DNA from: Euryodendron excelsum
Lineage: Eukaryota; Streptophyta; Magnoliopsida; Ericales; Pentaphylacaceae
DNA length: 64,000 nucleotides
Direction: 5' to 3'
Assembly: GCA_033060915.1 (NCBI GenBank)
Contig: CM065386.1
Span: 5,035,501 to 5,099,500 of the forward strand
Shown: positions 42,201-54,193 of the stretch, in pieces
Position numbering within the stretch: the first letter of the stretch is position 1
Layout of the letters: the number at the start of each line of letters is the position of its first letter
Notes under the pieces: model-generated
Seen by the model: the letters and a program-made list of their open reading frames with translations, nothing else
The model's database searches: none
Told to the model about the DNA's origin: nothing
Made by a program: the position numbers and the translations under genes

Positions 42201-42691
42201 GGATTCAATTATTACTTTTGACGGGGATGGTCTCACAATTAATTTCCTTTGTGAACACCGGGACATGTATAATCGCTTGACAAAAGAATCTTTTGGTTCT
42301 TTAGTGGATGCCCATGAGAGTTCTCACTTATTCGACGCATCATTGTTGATCCCGAATGACCAAGACAATCATGCCAAAGTATAAAAGTCTTTGGATCAAA
42401 ACACTTCTGGTGCATCACTTCAGGTGATCCCAAAATTCTTATAGTTGTAAAATATAATCCAGAAGAGAAGGTAGCAAATTTTTCTACTATCTGCTTCTGG
42501 CATGAAACAATAGAAGTAATGTAAAGATATTCTTTATTATCTTCATTTGTTGTCTCTATATGATATCCATTATTACGTATATCTTTAAAAATAAGCAAAT
42601 TCCTTGTAGCTCTAGTTGAATACATAACATCATCAATATAGAGTTTTGTTCCTTTTTGGCAACAATATATTAGCTCTTCCGGAACCTTCAA
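39300..42691 (-). pseudogene. copia pol: integrase, reverse transcriptase and RNase H, multiply broken
   Basis: From the 5' side (minus strand): a GAG-pre-integrase segment with WHDCLGHSG (42691-42239), integrase core pieces with GDICGP and DASTRWSH (42266-42024) and more at 41862-41638, a linker (41348-40773), RT with RYKARLVAQGFSQ (40766-40461), then RT/RNase H with the catalytic YVDD motif, YADAGYLSD and ADLFTKALP (40427-39300). In-frame stops separate segments near 40764 and 40460, and frameshifts or stops break the integrase region. The polyprotein normally processes reverse transcription and integration in virus-like particles; this copy cannot make it in one piece. Confidence 0.88.
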
Positions 42692-43097
42692 TTAATTTTG
42701 TATTGCCAGATATTGTCTTAACATTATTTTCAACTAACGTTAAGCTAACAAAATATTTTTCTCTTGAATAATTGTATGAGTTGTTGCACTGTCTACTAAA
42801 CATATATCTCCATCGTTCATCTTGGAGGCTATTAATACTTTGGTATATTCTATGTTTCTATACAAAATATGAAATTTCTTATTTGATAAGAAAACGAAAA
42901 CATTTATATAATAGAAACATGCTTAGAAAAATATTACACAAGATGACAATAAACTTAACAGAACAAGAAGATAAACTAGTTGGTGTGGACATTTCCATCA
43001 CCAATTAAGTGATCTATTTTCTATCAAGATTTGCAAAGAAATCTGAAACATCAAGGTGCGTGATTTCTACTGAGTCATCAAAATTTGTGAAATTCAT

Positions 43098-44055
43098 TTA
43101 AACAGTTTTTTCTTTATTTTGTGTTGATGCTCGATAAAGATCCACTAATGGTTTGGGGGTATGACAGGTACGTGACCAATGCCCTTTCATACCACACCTG
43201 TAACAAACGTCTTCATAATGTTTGGGAGGTTTATTATGTAAACCTTTTTCCTTTTCTTGTTTTGTTTCAGAGTTGGTCCACGAGTTGTTCCACTGCTGAT
43301 GGTGTGATATAGTATTCTTAACTCGAGAACTTGAAGAAGTATAACTGTTATACCCTCCACGATAACCCCCACGATGACGAAAAGTATTTCTGCCGCGTCC
43401 ACGACTGCGGCCACGTCCACGACCACGACTATGTTCATAAAATGAGATCGCATTTACTTCAGGGAATGGTGTAGAGCCAGTCGGGCGCGACGGGTAGTTT
43501 TTCATCAGAAACTCATTATTTTGTTCAATCAAAAGGAGACATGAAATCAATGCTGAATATTTTTGAAAACCCCGCTCTCGATATTGCTGCTGCAGGAGCA
43601 CATTCGAGGCATGAAATGTAGAGTATGTTTTTTCTAACATATCTGCATCAGTAATCGTTTGCCCACATAATTTCAATTGTGAGCTGATTTTAAATAATGC
43701 AGAATTATACTCACTAACAGCTTTGAAATTTTGCAACCTCAAGTGCATCCAGTCATAACGAGCTCTGGGGAGAAACATGGTCTTCTGGTGCTCATATCTC
43801 TCCTTTAAATTTTGCCATAGTGCCAGTGGATCTTTTACCGTGAGGTATTCAGTTTTTAATTCTTCATGAATATGATGATGAAGAAATATCATCACTTTTG
43901 CACGATCCTGCTGGGATTCGTCATTTTCCTCATTTATAGTGTTTCCAATGGCCTTTGCACACAAATGGATCTCAGCATCAACTATCCAAGATAATTAGTT
44001 CTTACCTGAAATGTCAAGAGCTGTAAATTATAGCTTCGTGAGATTTGATATTTTC
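43098..44055 (-). pseudogene. copia gag with CCHC zinc knuckle, broken at the N-terminus
   Basis: The main open part (43964-43098) encodes a UBN2/gag-like protein: WQNLKERYEHQK, YNSALFKISSQLKLCG, an Arg/Gly-rich segment and a zinc knuckle CYRCGMKGHWSRTC. Frame continues upstream to about 44055 with two in-frame stops, one at 43995-43997. Gag is the nucleocapsid-like protein of the retrotransposon. Confidence 0.85.
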
Positions 44056-44574
44056 AGAATGCTACACTCACAAGATAACAAAGTTTTAGAATCACGATAC
44101 ACTACAAATTCCACACATCCGAATCTAATAAATTTAATTTGTTAACACTATGCATCAATAGTTAAATAACTATTTAATCACTATTGCTGCATAGTAGTAT
44201 ATATAATATGTATATATAAATATATATATTATTATTTTTTGTCTATATTATAACTTTCAAACTAGACATTAAAATATAGTCAAGTCACATGTCCATGGAA
44301 AGGTATTGAAATAAGGATTCCAGATCTATAAATATCATAGACCAAATATTTACAATCTGGGAGAAATAAATAAATAAAATTTCAAAAAATTACTATTCAT
44401 CACTATTCATCAACTATGCATCACTATTCATCAACTATATAATAAATATAAATTTTGCCATGAAGTGAAGCATAAATAGTAAAGAACCCAAAATAAAGGT
44501 AAATGAATTGAAATATTAATGAAGTACCTTCACTAATATAATGAAGTACCTTTCAGCTAAATAAGTATTTAGAG

Positions 44575-44590
44575 TTTCGTGCTGATAACG
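44575..44590 (-). other. primer-binding-site-like sequence
   Basis: Immediately inside the 5' LTR the minus strand reads CGTTATCAGCACGAAA. ATCAG-containing sites next to copia 5' LTRs usually pair with initiator Met tRNA; this match is partial, so the primer is not certain. Confidence 0.5.
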
Positions 44591-45073
44591 TGTTATAAAC
44601 TAAATGAAATTTGCAGCAAGCAGAATATTAAAACACAGTACATAAGAAAACTAGTTCTTCTGCAACTGTTAAATAATAATTCAATAGTTCTTTTGAAACT
44701 ATGGCGTTAGATCTTCTTGATCACCCAAGTATGTATTTCTTTCATAAGATACAAAATGAAAATAACAGAAAATTAAATAGGTTACCTACACTTTTTGCTT
44801 TTTCCTTTCTTCTCTTTTCTTCTTCTTCTTTCTTTCCTCGCTCTCTTCTCTCTCTTTTTTCTCTCTTTTGACTCTCTCTTTCTCTCTTTCTTTCGGTCTC
44901 TCTCTCTCTCTCTTTCTCTTTCAGTCTCTTTCTCTTTCTGTTCTTTCTTTTTTCTTTTCTTTATTCTTCTTCTTCTTCTTCTTCTTCTCTCTTTCTCTCT
45001 TCCGTTTATATGGACAAATTAAGGGTAGGTTACAAACACGTGAAGGTTATCAACCGATCAACATTTCATAACA
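44591..45073 (-). repeat. 5' LTR of the copia element
   Basis: A 483-bp LTR, TGTTATAAAC to TTTCATAACA on the plus strand, matching the split left LTR with scattered substitutions and small indels. It contains the CT-rich tract (44791-45000) whose translations look like SLSLSF repeats. Confidence 0.92.
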
Positions 45074-45078
45074 GTATA
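45074..45078. other. target site duplication GTATA (right)
   Basis: Right-hand copy of the GTATA that also precedes the left LTR. Confidence 0.9.
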
Positions 45079-47795
45079 GTGTTTTTTTTAAATTTAATGG
45101 GAGAATTACAACCACCACCACATGCATCACCGGCGTGATCAACCACAATCACAAACAAAGCACCACCAACATCACGACCACTTTTCTAACCTTTTTTTTT
45201 TTTTCACTCTTTGCAAACGAAAACAAACTACAACCTCCACCTTTCCCAAAAAAAAAAATGTTACAGTAAAAAATTTGATTTGTTAGATTACATCACGAAT
45301 ACATTTACGTACGTGATTCTCGTATGTATTGAATAATATAAATTCTATCACCTTGTATTTATTCATAATAATAATTTAAAAAATAAAATTAGTGACTTTA
45401 GCATTACTCTTAGAAAATACACTACTAGTAATTTTTTTGTTTTTGGCCGAGTCTACACTACCAGTAATCTAGTATTATCACTTCAATAAAAAATATTTAG
45501 TATATACTGTCTATAGACTCCATACCATTTGGTCATGATTCGTCATTCGTTGATCAATAATCTATAGTTATGAATTATTCATTTTGTATCAACTTATAGT
45601 ATCATTAGTGTTTATTTATTTTTATTTTATTCATAAAATTTTGATAAAAAAGATAGTATTAACTATGTTTAGTGCCACGTTTTCACATCGAATATAAGGA
45701 GGGATGTCTTAAGCTATATAAGGGGTTAATAACATCACCTAATGATTTAAGCTTTTGGATTACATTACAAGCCTTGACTCGTGACAAATAGTATCTAAGC
45801 AGTTCAACTCTTGATTCGATTTTACGCCAAACGTTCAAGTAGAGTATATAGAGTGGTCCAATTCGCGACGAGAGTATCGCGAATTCGAATGAGAAAACTT
45901 AAGTTTTTGGATTAAATGACAAGCACGCGAGCCACCTAATGGCTTTAGTTTTTTAGTTGGATGACAAACACTCAACTCGCGACACTAGTCACTACTAGAA
46001 ATGACAACGAGATGGATTTGGGTTGAAGAACCCCTATCTCATTCTTATTCTGTCATGGTAACTCCTGCCCCCAAACCCACCCCATCCCACTCTACTTAAC
46101 TCTTTCCCAAATTAGTTCCATCCAGTTTCCTTCGTCTTAGTATTTTTTTTAAACATATTATAAACAAAGTAAAAGATGAAATCATAAAAAATAAAAAAAA
46201 TCACAATACTCATATTTTAATAAAATATATGCATATAAAAATAAATATATATTTATAAATGAAACGGGATTGAGTTTGGATGAATTTTACACATTGTTTT
46301 TAAATCCGTTCCGCCCGTGTTTAGTATCACCCTTACCTGTGCCAGGGACAAAAATATGGGGATATTTTGCCATCCTAGTCACTACAAAATTTGACGATTT
46401 GATTGGTAGATGACATGGCATAATACGCGAAATACCCGAGTTAAATGGTTCGATTTCGGATAAATTATGTGAAACGGGTCGATTTGGGGTGCTACGATAA
46501 TTTTCTGGAATAATAACATCTTCATTCCAGTTTTCAACTGTTTTTTGTTTTTTCTCTCGCTCCAGAATGCTGCACTGAGGATTGTTAGGTTTCCGACCAA
46601 AACTGTAAGTTTCTGTCTCCTCATTCTTGCTTCAGGCTCGTTTGTTCTCTGAGAAACGTCGGGAAAGAAAACAAGTGAAATTGTTTTCTGATTATAAGTT
46701 TTTCACTGTTTGGGGCCCGAGAAAACAAAAACCCCACTCGACCGAGCCGAATTCGTAGCATTTCGCTTAATTGAGTCGTTCTTTTCTCCCTGGAAATCAA
46801 ATTACATATAACTAGAGAACTTGCACTTTGATTTTGTTTCCTTTCCCCTCCATTTTCTCGCTAATCAAATGTAGGTTAGGGTTTGTGTTCTTAGTTACTT
46901 TATCAATAACCGTGTACTCTTGGTAGTTTTTTCTTTCCAATTCCTTGTTGATTGTAATCGTGTAAAGGCAGTGGATGGAGATGAACACTTGTTAAAGTTA
47001 AAATTTAAAGTGGTTCGTAATATATTCGATGTTTAAGATTTGTGATATTTTCTCATAGTAAGATACATAGTCCATCAGCTAATCTATCAAATTGTAGTAC
47101 ACATATATGCTATATGAACCTCTAAAGGAGTTGCAAAAGGTGAATGTTGCCCATCGTTTGGTTTCAAAAGTCATACAGGAAATAACTCCATAATTTCAGT
47201 AGTAAAATTTTGATCACATTGGGGCCAGAAAACAGAGAACAGAGGTAACCTGAATTCAATGTAACTTATGGGCTTAGTTAAAAAGAAATTGTCAATATAG
47301 AAACCCATTGAAAAAAAGTTGTCGCTATACTTCTCCATGTTTCTTCAGCAGTGAGATATAGTTTGAGTTTCCATTTGCTGTCCAATAATATCACTATTGC
47401 TAAGACTACGAAAGAAAAATTCAGAAATCCTTTTTTGTTTGTTTAACTTTAAGTTTTCAACCCATAGCATGCTCACACCTCTGGCATCCAGAAAGAACGT
47501 AATTAATTTGTGTTCAAGTAGAGTGCTGGAGTATTGGTCTTTTGTCCACTTTAATTATGGGGAGCCTTGGGAGGATTGCTTGGAGCTATTGTTGCTTTAA
47601 TTCTAATCCCACTGTTACCATCACACCCATTTTGGGGATGCCATCTCACTAGAGTTGAGAACTTCACAAGGGCAGAATTCCTGCTAATGACGAATTCTTA
47701 TGATCTTGTCTCAATTCATTCTTTTCTTGCTTCTTGTTATGCAACTTCATGCTTGTTAAATCATGTTATATTTATTAGGCAGATGCACTGCAAAA
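45079..47795. other. spacer and likely 5' UTR of the small conserved gene
   Basis: No coding exon is supported. It holds the element at 45996-46374. A plausible non-coding first exon for the next gene ends at 46604 (CCAAAACT before GTAAGT), with an acceptor TTTATTAG ending at 47778. Between them is ordinary AT-rich intron-like sequence. Confidence 0.45.
45996..46374. mobile_element. small non-autonomous element with 11-bp target duplication
   Basis: CTAGTCACTAC occurs at 45985-45995 and again at 46375-46385. The enclosed 379 bp start TAGAAATGACAACGAG and end ATATTTTGCCATCC, so the ends are weakly inverted (ATGACAA against ATGGCAA). A 9-11-bp duplication points towards Mutator-like or a retroposed origin. 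There is no coding capacity. Confidence 0.65.
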
Positions 47796-47809
47796 ATGGA
47801 TCCATTTAA
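47783..47809 (+). other. uORF overlapping the start of the 93-aa gene
   Basis: An eight-codon open frame starts 13 bases before the main ATG and ends TAA at 47807-47809, overlapping it in another frame. With the inferred acceptor at 47778 it would be in the mRNA. Confidence 0.55.
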
Positions 47810-49055
47810 ACATTCTAAGGGCAGCAATGCTCATATTCGGCCCAAAGAGCATATCCTTAGCCCCGAGGCCAAAGATGGATGGAAGAAAACGGCATGTGAA
47901 GAAAAGAAGGCAGCAGTTCATGAAGAAATGAAGAGAATGAATCAACTTCCTGCAAACAGCACATATGCAACTCATCGCTTACGGGTTCTCAACAAAATCA
48001 TGCAACTGCTGTCCGTTCAGGTTCGCAAATATAAGTTTCTTTTGTCGTTTTTTGGGTATAAGATTCAAGTTCATAATGTGAACATCCATATTCAGAGTTA
48101 ACGCATTTGTAGTTATATTGCAATTTTTAATACTTGCTGTCTTCATATGAATTTGAAGATTAACTTGGAGATTGTATATAAGAGTGTGGGTATATTTTAA
48201 CTCATCACCTTCTCTTTAGTCAGGAGCATAGCAGTCTATAAGATGCAGTCTTGTATTCTTGTTAATCAACATGCTGGGTAAGAAAGTCCGACTCATTACC
48301 TTCTATTCAGTCAGGCGCATAGCAATCTATAAAAAGCAATCTTGTTAATTAGTCTTTCTTATGTATTCTTTTGTCAGTTTGAAGGAAATAAAATAGCATT
48401 TCTTGTTGCTATGTATAGAGTGCATAAGAAATCTCGAGTTAAAGAGCATACTTGATGTGCACTGTGTCCTTTTTTAGAACTTATTGCACCTATTACTTGG
48501 TGAAGCTAACTTGATGCCTAATGCACGGATATTTAGGACTTGCTGCACTCATACCTACTAATTGGAACGTTTTGTTGAAGTTCATTATGGTTTCTGATTC
48601 TACTGTTCTCAAAGAAAGTTTAAGTTTACATCTCATGCTATTTAGTTTATCTTGTCACTAAATTCCAGAGAACAGTTTTTAGATTTTTGGTGACTCTTGT
48701 ATTCAATATAGGTCCATTGGCTCATGTGGATTGAAGGATTACTATTTTTCTACAAGTCAATGGGATTTTTCAATATATGAGGCTATTCCCGAAGATAAGT
48801 GTTGAGAAGTCAAATAGTCTAACTTCAAGTGTTTGTTAAATTTTAGAAGATATTGCACTACTTAGTAGCAGGATAAATTTTAGATGGCGTGTATTAAAGC
48901 TACCTGATGAACTACATTGGTCGTACACATTTCCTTTGTACATTACTATATTTTGGAAATATGATGCCTTCTGTTTTTTATGCTTTATTTTATTCCAGAG
49001 AACCACATCACAGGAGGAGGAGTTGGAGTTGCTTTTTGCTGGGCTTTCTATCTGA
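47796..49055 (+). CDS. conserved plant-specific small protein of unknown function, 93 aa
   Basis: Two coding exons, 47796-48020 and 48999-49055, joined by a GT-AG intron between codons (LLSVQ / RTTSQEEELELLFAGLSI stop). The start ATG has A at -3 and G at +4. The product is hydrophilic, Lys/Glu-rich in its first half (HILSPEAKDGWKKTACEEKKA) and predicted mostly helical, with a conserved ANSTYATHRLRVLNKIMQLL segment and an acidic amphipathic tail. I remember close homologues in other plants annotated only as hypothetical, so no function is offered; there is no signal peptide or membrane segment. A short uORF overlaps the start. Confidence 0.75.
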
Positions 49056-49190
49056 ATGAAATTCCAGATTGTCCAGGCAGTGGTAAGTTTCAATTAATTT
49101 TGTATTGTGGGTTACATTTTTCATTTTTCCAAATTGTGATTTGTGTAAAAGTTTTCTCGATTCTATATTAGCTATTTTTGGCTTGAAGTA

Positions 49191-49392
49191 TTACTTCCTC
49201 TCGTATGTTTTAAGGAAATTATACTCAAAATCATTATTCATTGTGCACTTTTTTTACATCTGTTGAAATCAAGGAACTTGAATGTTATTTCATCTGTTTT
49301 AACAAACATGAATTATTCACCTTAGCGGCACCTCTGACCTCAGATGCAGATGTTAAGCATATAACTATTGAGTGAACCTGACTGAGGGAGTA
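49191..49392. mobile_element. possible degenerate Stowaway-like MITE
   Basis: The left end reads TACTTCCTCTCGTATGTTTT and the right end, on the opposite strand, TACTCCCTCAGTCAGGTTCA. This is the TA plus CTCCCTC-type end of Tc1/mariner Stowaway MITEs with mutations, about 200 bp apart. The inverted match decays quickly inward, so this is tentative. Confidence 0.4.
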
Positions 49393-49904
49393 TTTCTTTG
49401 GATTGGCTGTAATGGAATGTTTTCATTATCTAAGTTTTTCAATATTTGGAAAGTTTTTAACCAATTCTGTTTGAGATATTTTACCTTGATCTTGTGCTCC
49501 AATGTTCAAATGGTTGAAAGCAACCGTTTCTATTTTTTGGTGTGTAGGTTGTAGTCAATTCATTAAGCCTTATCCTGACATTCCAGGTAACCTCAAAAGG
49601 GGATTAGTTCTGCCTTTTTACTCTACATAGGAGAGTGATGCCATATTTTATTGTCACGAGTCATCAGGTTGTTTCTCACTATCTCAACCTTGTTAGTTTT
49701 GATTTAATTTTGGACTTATAGAACCTACCATATAACTTATTGATGCTTTTTTATTTTATTTATTTATTCTAGCTGCAAGTCAGAAAACTGTCTGATTATC
49801 TCTACGTGGGTAAACTTCCTTATTTCATCATTTTTTACCTGTTGTTTATGGAATGGCCAACATTTTGCACCTCAAAGCATAGAAATATTATAATCTTCCC
49901 CCAT

Positions 49905-50095
49905 CATCTTCATCATCATCTTTAGTTGCTTCATGTTCTAACTAATTCTGATCCAGATGCTCTGTATGTCCTAAAGATGATCATCATCTTTAGTTGGGTG
50001 TCGGATGCAGCAGAGCTGTTGGCCATCATCATCTTTACAACTTTAGTCCTAAAGATGATCAACACAGCTTTAGTTGCAACATCATCATCTTTACT
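49905..50095. repeat. clustered direct and inverted CATCATCTTTAGTTG copies
   Basis: At least four CATCATCTTTA units alternate with the reverse complement TAAAGATGAT (CCTAAAGATGATCA twice), so short stems can form, for example AAAGATGATCATCATCTTT near 49973-49991. Origin unknown. Confidence 0.6.
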
Positions 50096-50540
50096 TGGAC
50101 TCGGGTACGGGTGCGGGTACGTGTCTAAGTGTCGGATTCCTCTAATTCTCATGTCCAAGGATATTGGGACACAGTTAGATTTCATAGCTTTTAAATACTT
50201 CTTTTGTGGTTTTAAGGTAAAATAGCATTTACAAGCTAAAATATAGCATTTTATACATAAAATGGAAGTCCTATGCTTAGTTTTATAGTTAACTCAATTA
50301 GTTGTACATCGTTGTTAGGTGCATCCCAACTAGTGTCGAGTGTCGAGTGTCCGACATGGATACTTTAAAAATTAAGAAGAGTCCAAGTAGCAGAGGCTCC
50401 TTATGACTGTGTCTCGGTGATACCTAATGATAGGTAGCATTTCTGTTAACAAATAATCCACAATAAGCTTCAGAAAGAATTTTTTTAGATTTATGTTTCT
50501 TTGTTTTTGTTTTTGTTTTTCCTTCTATTCTCCCCAACAC

Positions 50541-50593
50541 CCCCCCCCCCCCCTCTCTTTTTTTTTTGGTTGGAGAGAGAGAGAGAGAGAGAG
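50541..50593. repeat. adjacent poly-C, poly-T and (GA)n tracts
   Basis: A run of about 14 C, then CTCTC, a T run, GGTTG, and about ten GA units within roughly 55 bases. Confidence 0.8.
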
Positions 50594-53057
50594 CGATGCC
50601 ACTGATAATTTTCTTCCACCATTTAAGAATGGGATGGACCAGTGATGCATGAGCATGTTTGGATTTGCCATCTACTAGAGGTGTGCCACCTGTGATGTCC
50701 ATGGACCTTATTTGTCTTTTCTTTTTTTTTTTTTTTTTTTTCCATTTGCACTTGCAGTTCTATTGTAAAATTCAAAATTTGCCAAAGTGGCATAATTTTT
50801 TTGTTTGTTTGTGTCAGAATTGTGCCAAATGTCAGCATTCATTTATTTCGCTTGAGAGACCATCCTATACCAAAACTGCGCGTGAGACAATGTCTGTTGA
50901 TAGTTTATTTTAATAGGATAAATAACTGCTAATTAGATAAGTTGGTATACATCATAAACTCATTTTGCCTTTGCTATAACTTTGCAGCTCTGCTGGACCT
51001 CTATTCACCAAATTTGCCGAAAATTCTTGTAATTTTGTCCCAGTATCTGTAAAATGTTGCTCTTGCAATAACTACATTTTCTCTATATATTTTAATTTTT
51101 CTGTTAAATTTATTGCAGAATATCAGTTCACGGATTGTGTAATACCCAAAGAAGCTTGGCCAAAAGCTTGCATATAATATGGATGTGCACCTCTGTCATG
51201 CTTATATGTCATGCTTGTGAATACTAGATGTAACTCACTAAGACATACTCTAAGATTGATTTGGGAAGGTATTTTTGTGCCTTGTTTGTATAAATCTGGA
51301 CCTTTGGGATGTTTATGGCGAGATCATTGGGGAAAAAGCTGTGTTTCTATTTGTAATTTCAATTAAGGGTGTTGATTGCATAATTTGGTGCTCGGAGGCT
51401 ATTATGTTTTTGTGGTTACATTGTTGCAATTGGAATCATATGATGGTTGAATTGATTTCCATTTCTCTGTTGTAGTTTTGTTGTCATGGTGCTATTGACT
51501 CCATTGCTAGTTAGGTTGGCCCTAAAGGTGCAACTCTCCATTGTAAAATGCTTGAGGATGGTGGTTTGGTTGAAATGTTAATCAGCTGATTCTTTGACAC
51601 TTATCTTTATTCACGGGAGTTTGATGAGATAGTAGGTCTTTGAATCGTGTGAATGGGAAAGTGATAGAAACGCAAAACAACTGGAAAACTGTTTTTTTTA
51701 TTGTGGTAATATTTAAGAGATTGAGGAAAACTGAAATATATCTTAGCTCGCGTTTTGATTGGCATTATGATCATTGATCAAGTGAAATGGCGAAACTTGA
51801 TTCATATTGCCGACCTCAAGTAGTTAGCTTGTAGTTTAGTTGCCATTATGACCCTTGATCAAGTGAGTGGTGTGACTCGTTTTATATAGATAAGACTTTG
51901 TAATGGTGTTAAGTAATTTCTTAATTCATGCTTTATCAGTGCTATTGTATTTTATTTTGCTTTTTGTATTCTTTACAAATTATTTAATTGTTGTGGTGCC
52001 AGTTCAAAACAATTATTTCTCTCTAATTATCAGAAAAAAATTACTTAATTTGTAAATGACATTTCTTTCATAATCATTGCACGATTTACCTGCTCGCAGA
52101 ACTGAGAAGACAGTTTCTACTGGTTTTTGGTTTAAAGTTCTTCACAGTGACAATGCCTAGAGTGAGCAAACAAGAGTGACTAGGACTTTATATTTGTAAT
52201 GATATGCATCCTTATTTTACATGTTATTCTGACGTTATATATATGTAGGTAAAAAATCGCCTAGAAGCCTATAAACTTGCCTCGGCATTATGAGTTACAA
52301 AATGTACTAGATTAAGTGCTGAGTTTTTTCTATTTTTATTTTATGTTACAGCAAGTAACAATGTCAATACGAAGTAATGTGATGCAGTGCTTACCGTGTC
52401 GGTGCTGTTAGATTGTGATTAGATCATTGCCGCGTTTCTAGCGCGTTTGTGTGGGGTAGCTACTTTTTGACCTCCTTTTGGCCTTTCCACGGCCAAGAAA
52501 GTTCTTGGATGGTGGGTATTCTCTTTCAATCCAAGGAGGATTGCCGAGAGGAAGGGCCTTTTCTAGTTGTGTTGTTTTGCTAGGGTTTACTTCTTCTGAG
52601 CCTATCATCTCCTCTCCTCTGTTAACCATCTTGATCTTTCAACAAGTACCATCAGCTATCAAGATCAGGTAAGTACGATCACCCCTTGACAAATTACTCT
52701 CTTTGCTTAAGAATCTCTTCTTCTATATGTTCCATTTCATGCTTTAAAAGAAAAAAAAGAGCACGTACTCCTATCTTCCTCAGCTTACCTCTCTTCTTTG
52801 CTTTGGAATGTTGCTAGGAGAGAGAGAGGGAAAAAAAAAAAACATGGTTGCACAGGTTTACGGTCCAGATTGATTAGCAAACGTAGGTCGATACAAAGAA
52901 TTAAACTCAACTCGATCTGTCAAATTTTGAGTTCTTATTCTGTATTTTTCTCTTCTTTTTGTCTTTTCGTAGTCATTGTGCCTGTACCTACATTAGTTAA
53001 TAACCACCAATCAACCCGTGATATGCACAACAATATTAAAATAAATAAATAAAAAAA

Positions 53058-54154
53058 GATAAATTACATGACTATCCCTTAAGGTTAAAGAAAATCAAGA
53101 TAGTACTTTTTACATTTTGATAATTACAGTCTTCTCTTCCTTTTCAATTTTGATAACATACTCCTGTTGTGAAATTGCCATTAACAAATATAAGGGACAG
53201 GTTGATGTCAATGTAATTATTTTCTAAAATTGCTATTGTACCCTTGCCAAGTGTCAACTAATTAAATTGGTGAGGTAATAATCAAACTAACTACTTTGTT
53301 GACCAATCAAATTATGCCACCTATTCTTATTTACTCTTCATAACAATAATTAACAAAAATTTAATAAAAAAATATATTTTTTATCTCCCCTACTTCCTCC
53401 ACAATCCACGCGCCCTTCCTCTGTCTCACTTCCTTGACCTATCAGCTCACCCACCATCACCCATCACGGGCAACGGCACCGGCAGCCCCTCCTCACTCCC
53501 ATCCCCAATGGCCACCACCCCCATTGCCCTGACTGTCGTTGGACTTCCCCCACTGGTAGCCCTTGCAGGACTAACCCCAAGCCACACCAATACACCACCA
53601 ACCAGTACGACACTTTATTACCCCGGCAACACCTCTCTCTCTTTCTCTCAAACCCACCACTCTCCATGGCCACCACTGAAATCACCCCCATCATCACTGT
53701 GGCATGACCACTTGCACTCAAAGGGTTTACACATATATAGATCGAGGGTTTTGCATATACATACACATATATGTACATGAACAAATGAGTTAAACTAAAG
53801 CTGAATTTTTTAGCTTAGAGAGAGAGAATGTAATTGAATGCATGCATATGTATATAAGTATATAACTTAAATCTGGTGTGCTATATATATATATATGTAT
53901 AATGTAGACGATAAAGATGGCCACCACCCAGGCATTATTGTAAATTGTAACCCACGAAGCCTTGACCCACAAAAGAGCAAACAATTCATAAACCAATACA
54001 TTTGCATAGAATTAGCTAGATTGTGTTAGAAAATAAAATAGGAAGAGAAGAGGGTTACTTTAGATAGAGAGAGAGACAGGGAGGGAGTGATGATTTGGTG
54101 GATTGAGTAAACAGATGATCTAGTACATTGAGTAAACAAAGGACAAAATGGGTC

Positions 54155-54193
<39 letters not shown>

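Larger units (their letters stand above)
37235..45073 (-). mobile_element. full-length Ty1/copia LTR retrotransposon, decayed
   Basis: The element runs from TGTTATAAAC to TTTCATAACA and is flanked by GTATA duplications. Coding order on the minus strand is gag (about 44055-43098), GAG-pre-integrase and integrase (42691-41638), then reverse transcriptase and RNase H (41348-39300), the copia order with integrase before RT. The 5' LTR is therefore at 44591-45073 and the 3' LTR at 37235-39065. Several nonsense codons and frameshifts break both gag and pol, so the copy is not autonomous. The 3' LTR is split by a younger solo LTR (37401-38706) and has an internal duplication of about 50 bp near its left end that the 5' LTR lacks. 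Confidence 0.93.
49056..53057. other. 3' region of the 93-aa gene and gene-free spacer
   Basis: About 4 kb without a supported coding exon. It includes a possible Stowaway-like MITE (49191-49392), a patch of direct and inverted CATCATCTTTAGTTG repeats (49905-50095), a C/T and GA low-complexity block (50541-50593), and a possible exon-like segment ending AAGATCAG before GTAAGT near 52670 whose frame I could not extend. Confidence 0.4.

Noticed and set aside
52438..52672. Segment ending AAGATCAG before GTAAGT as a new gene's first exon
   Set aside because: Good donor and leader-like start, but no downstream exon could be joined in any frame; may be non-coding or repeat-derived.
53464..53784. 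Open frames on both strands in the 53.5-kb CCACCA-rich segment
   Set aside because: Low-complexity composition, open in both strands at once, and inside a transposon without a recognisable domain.
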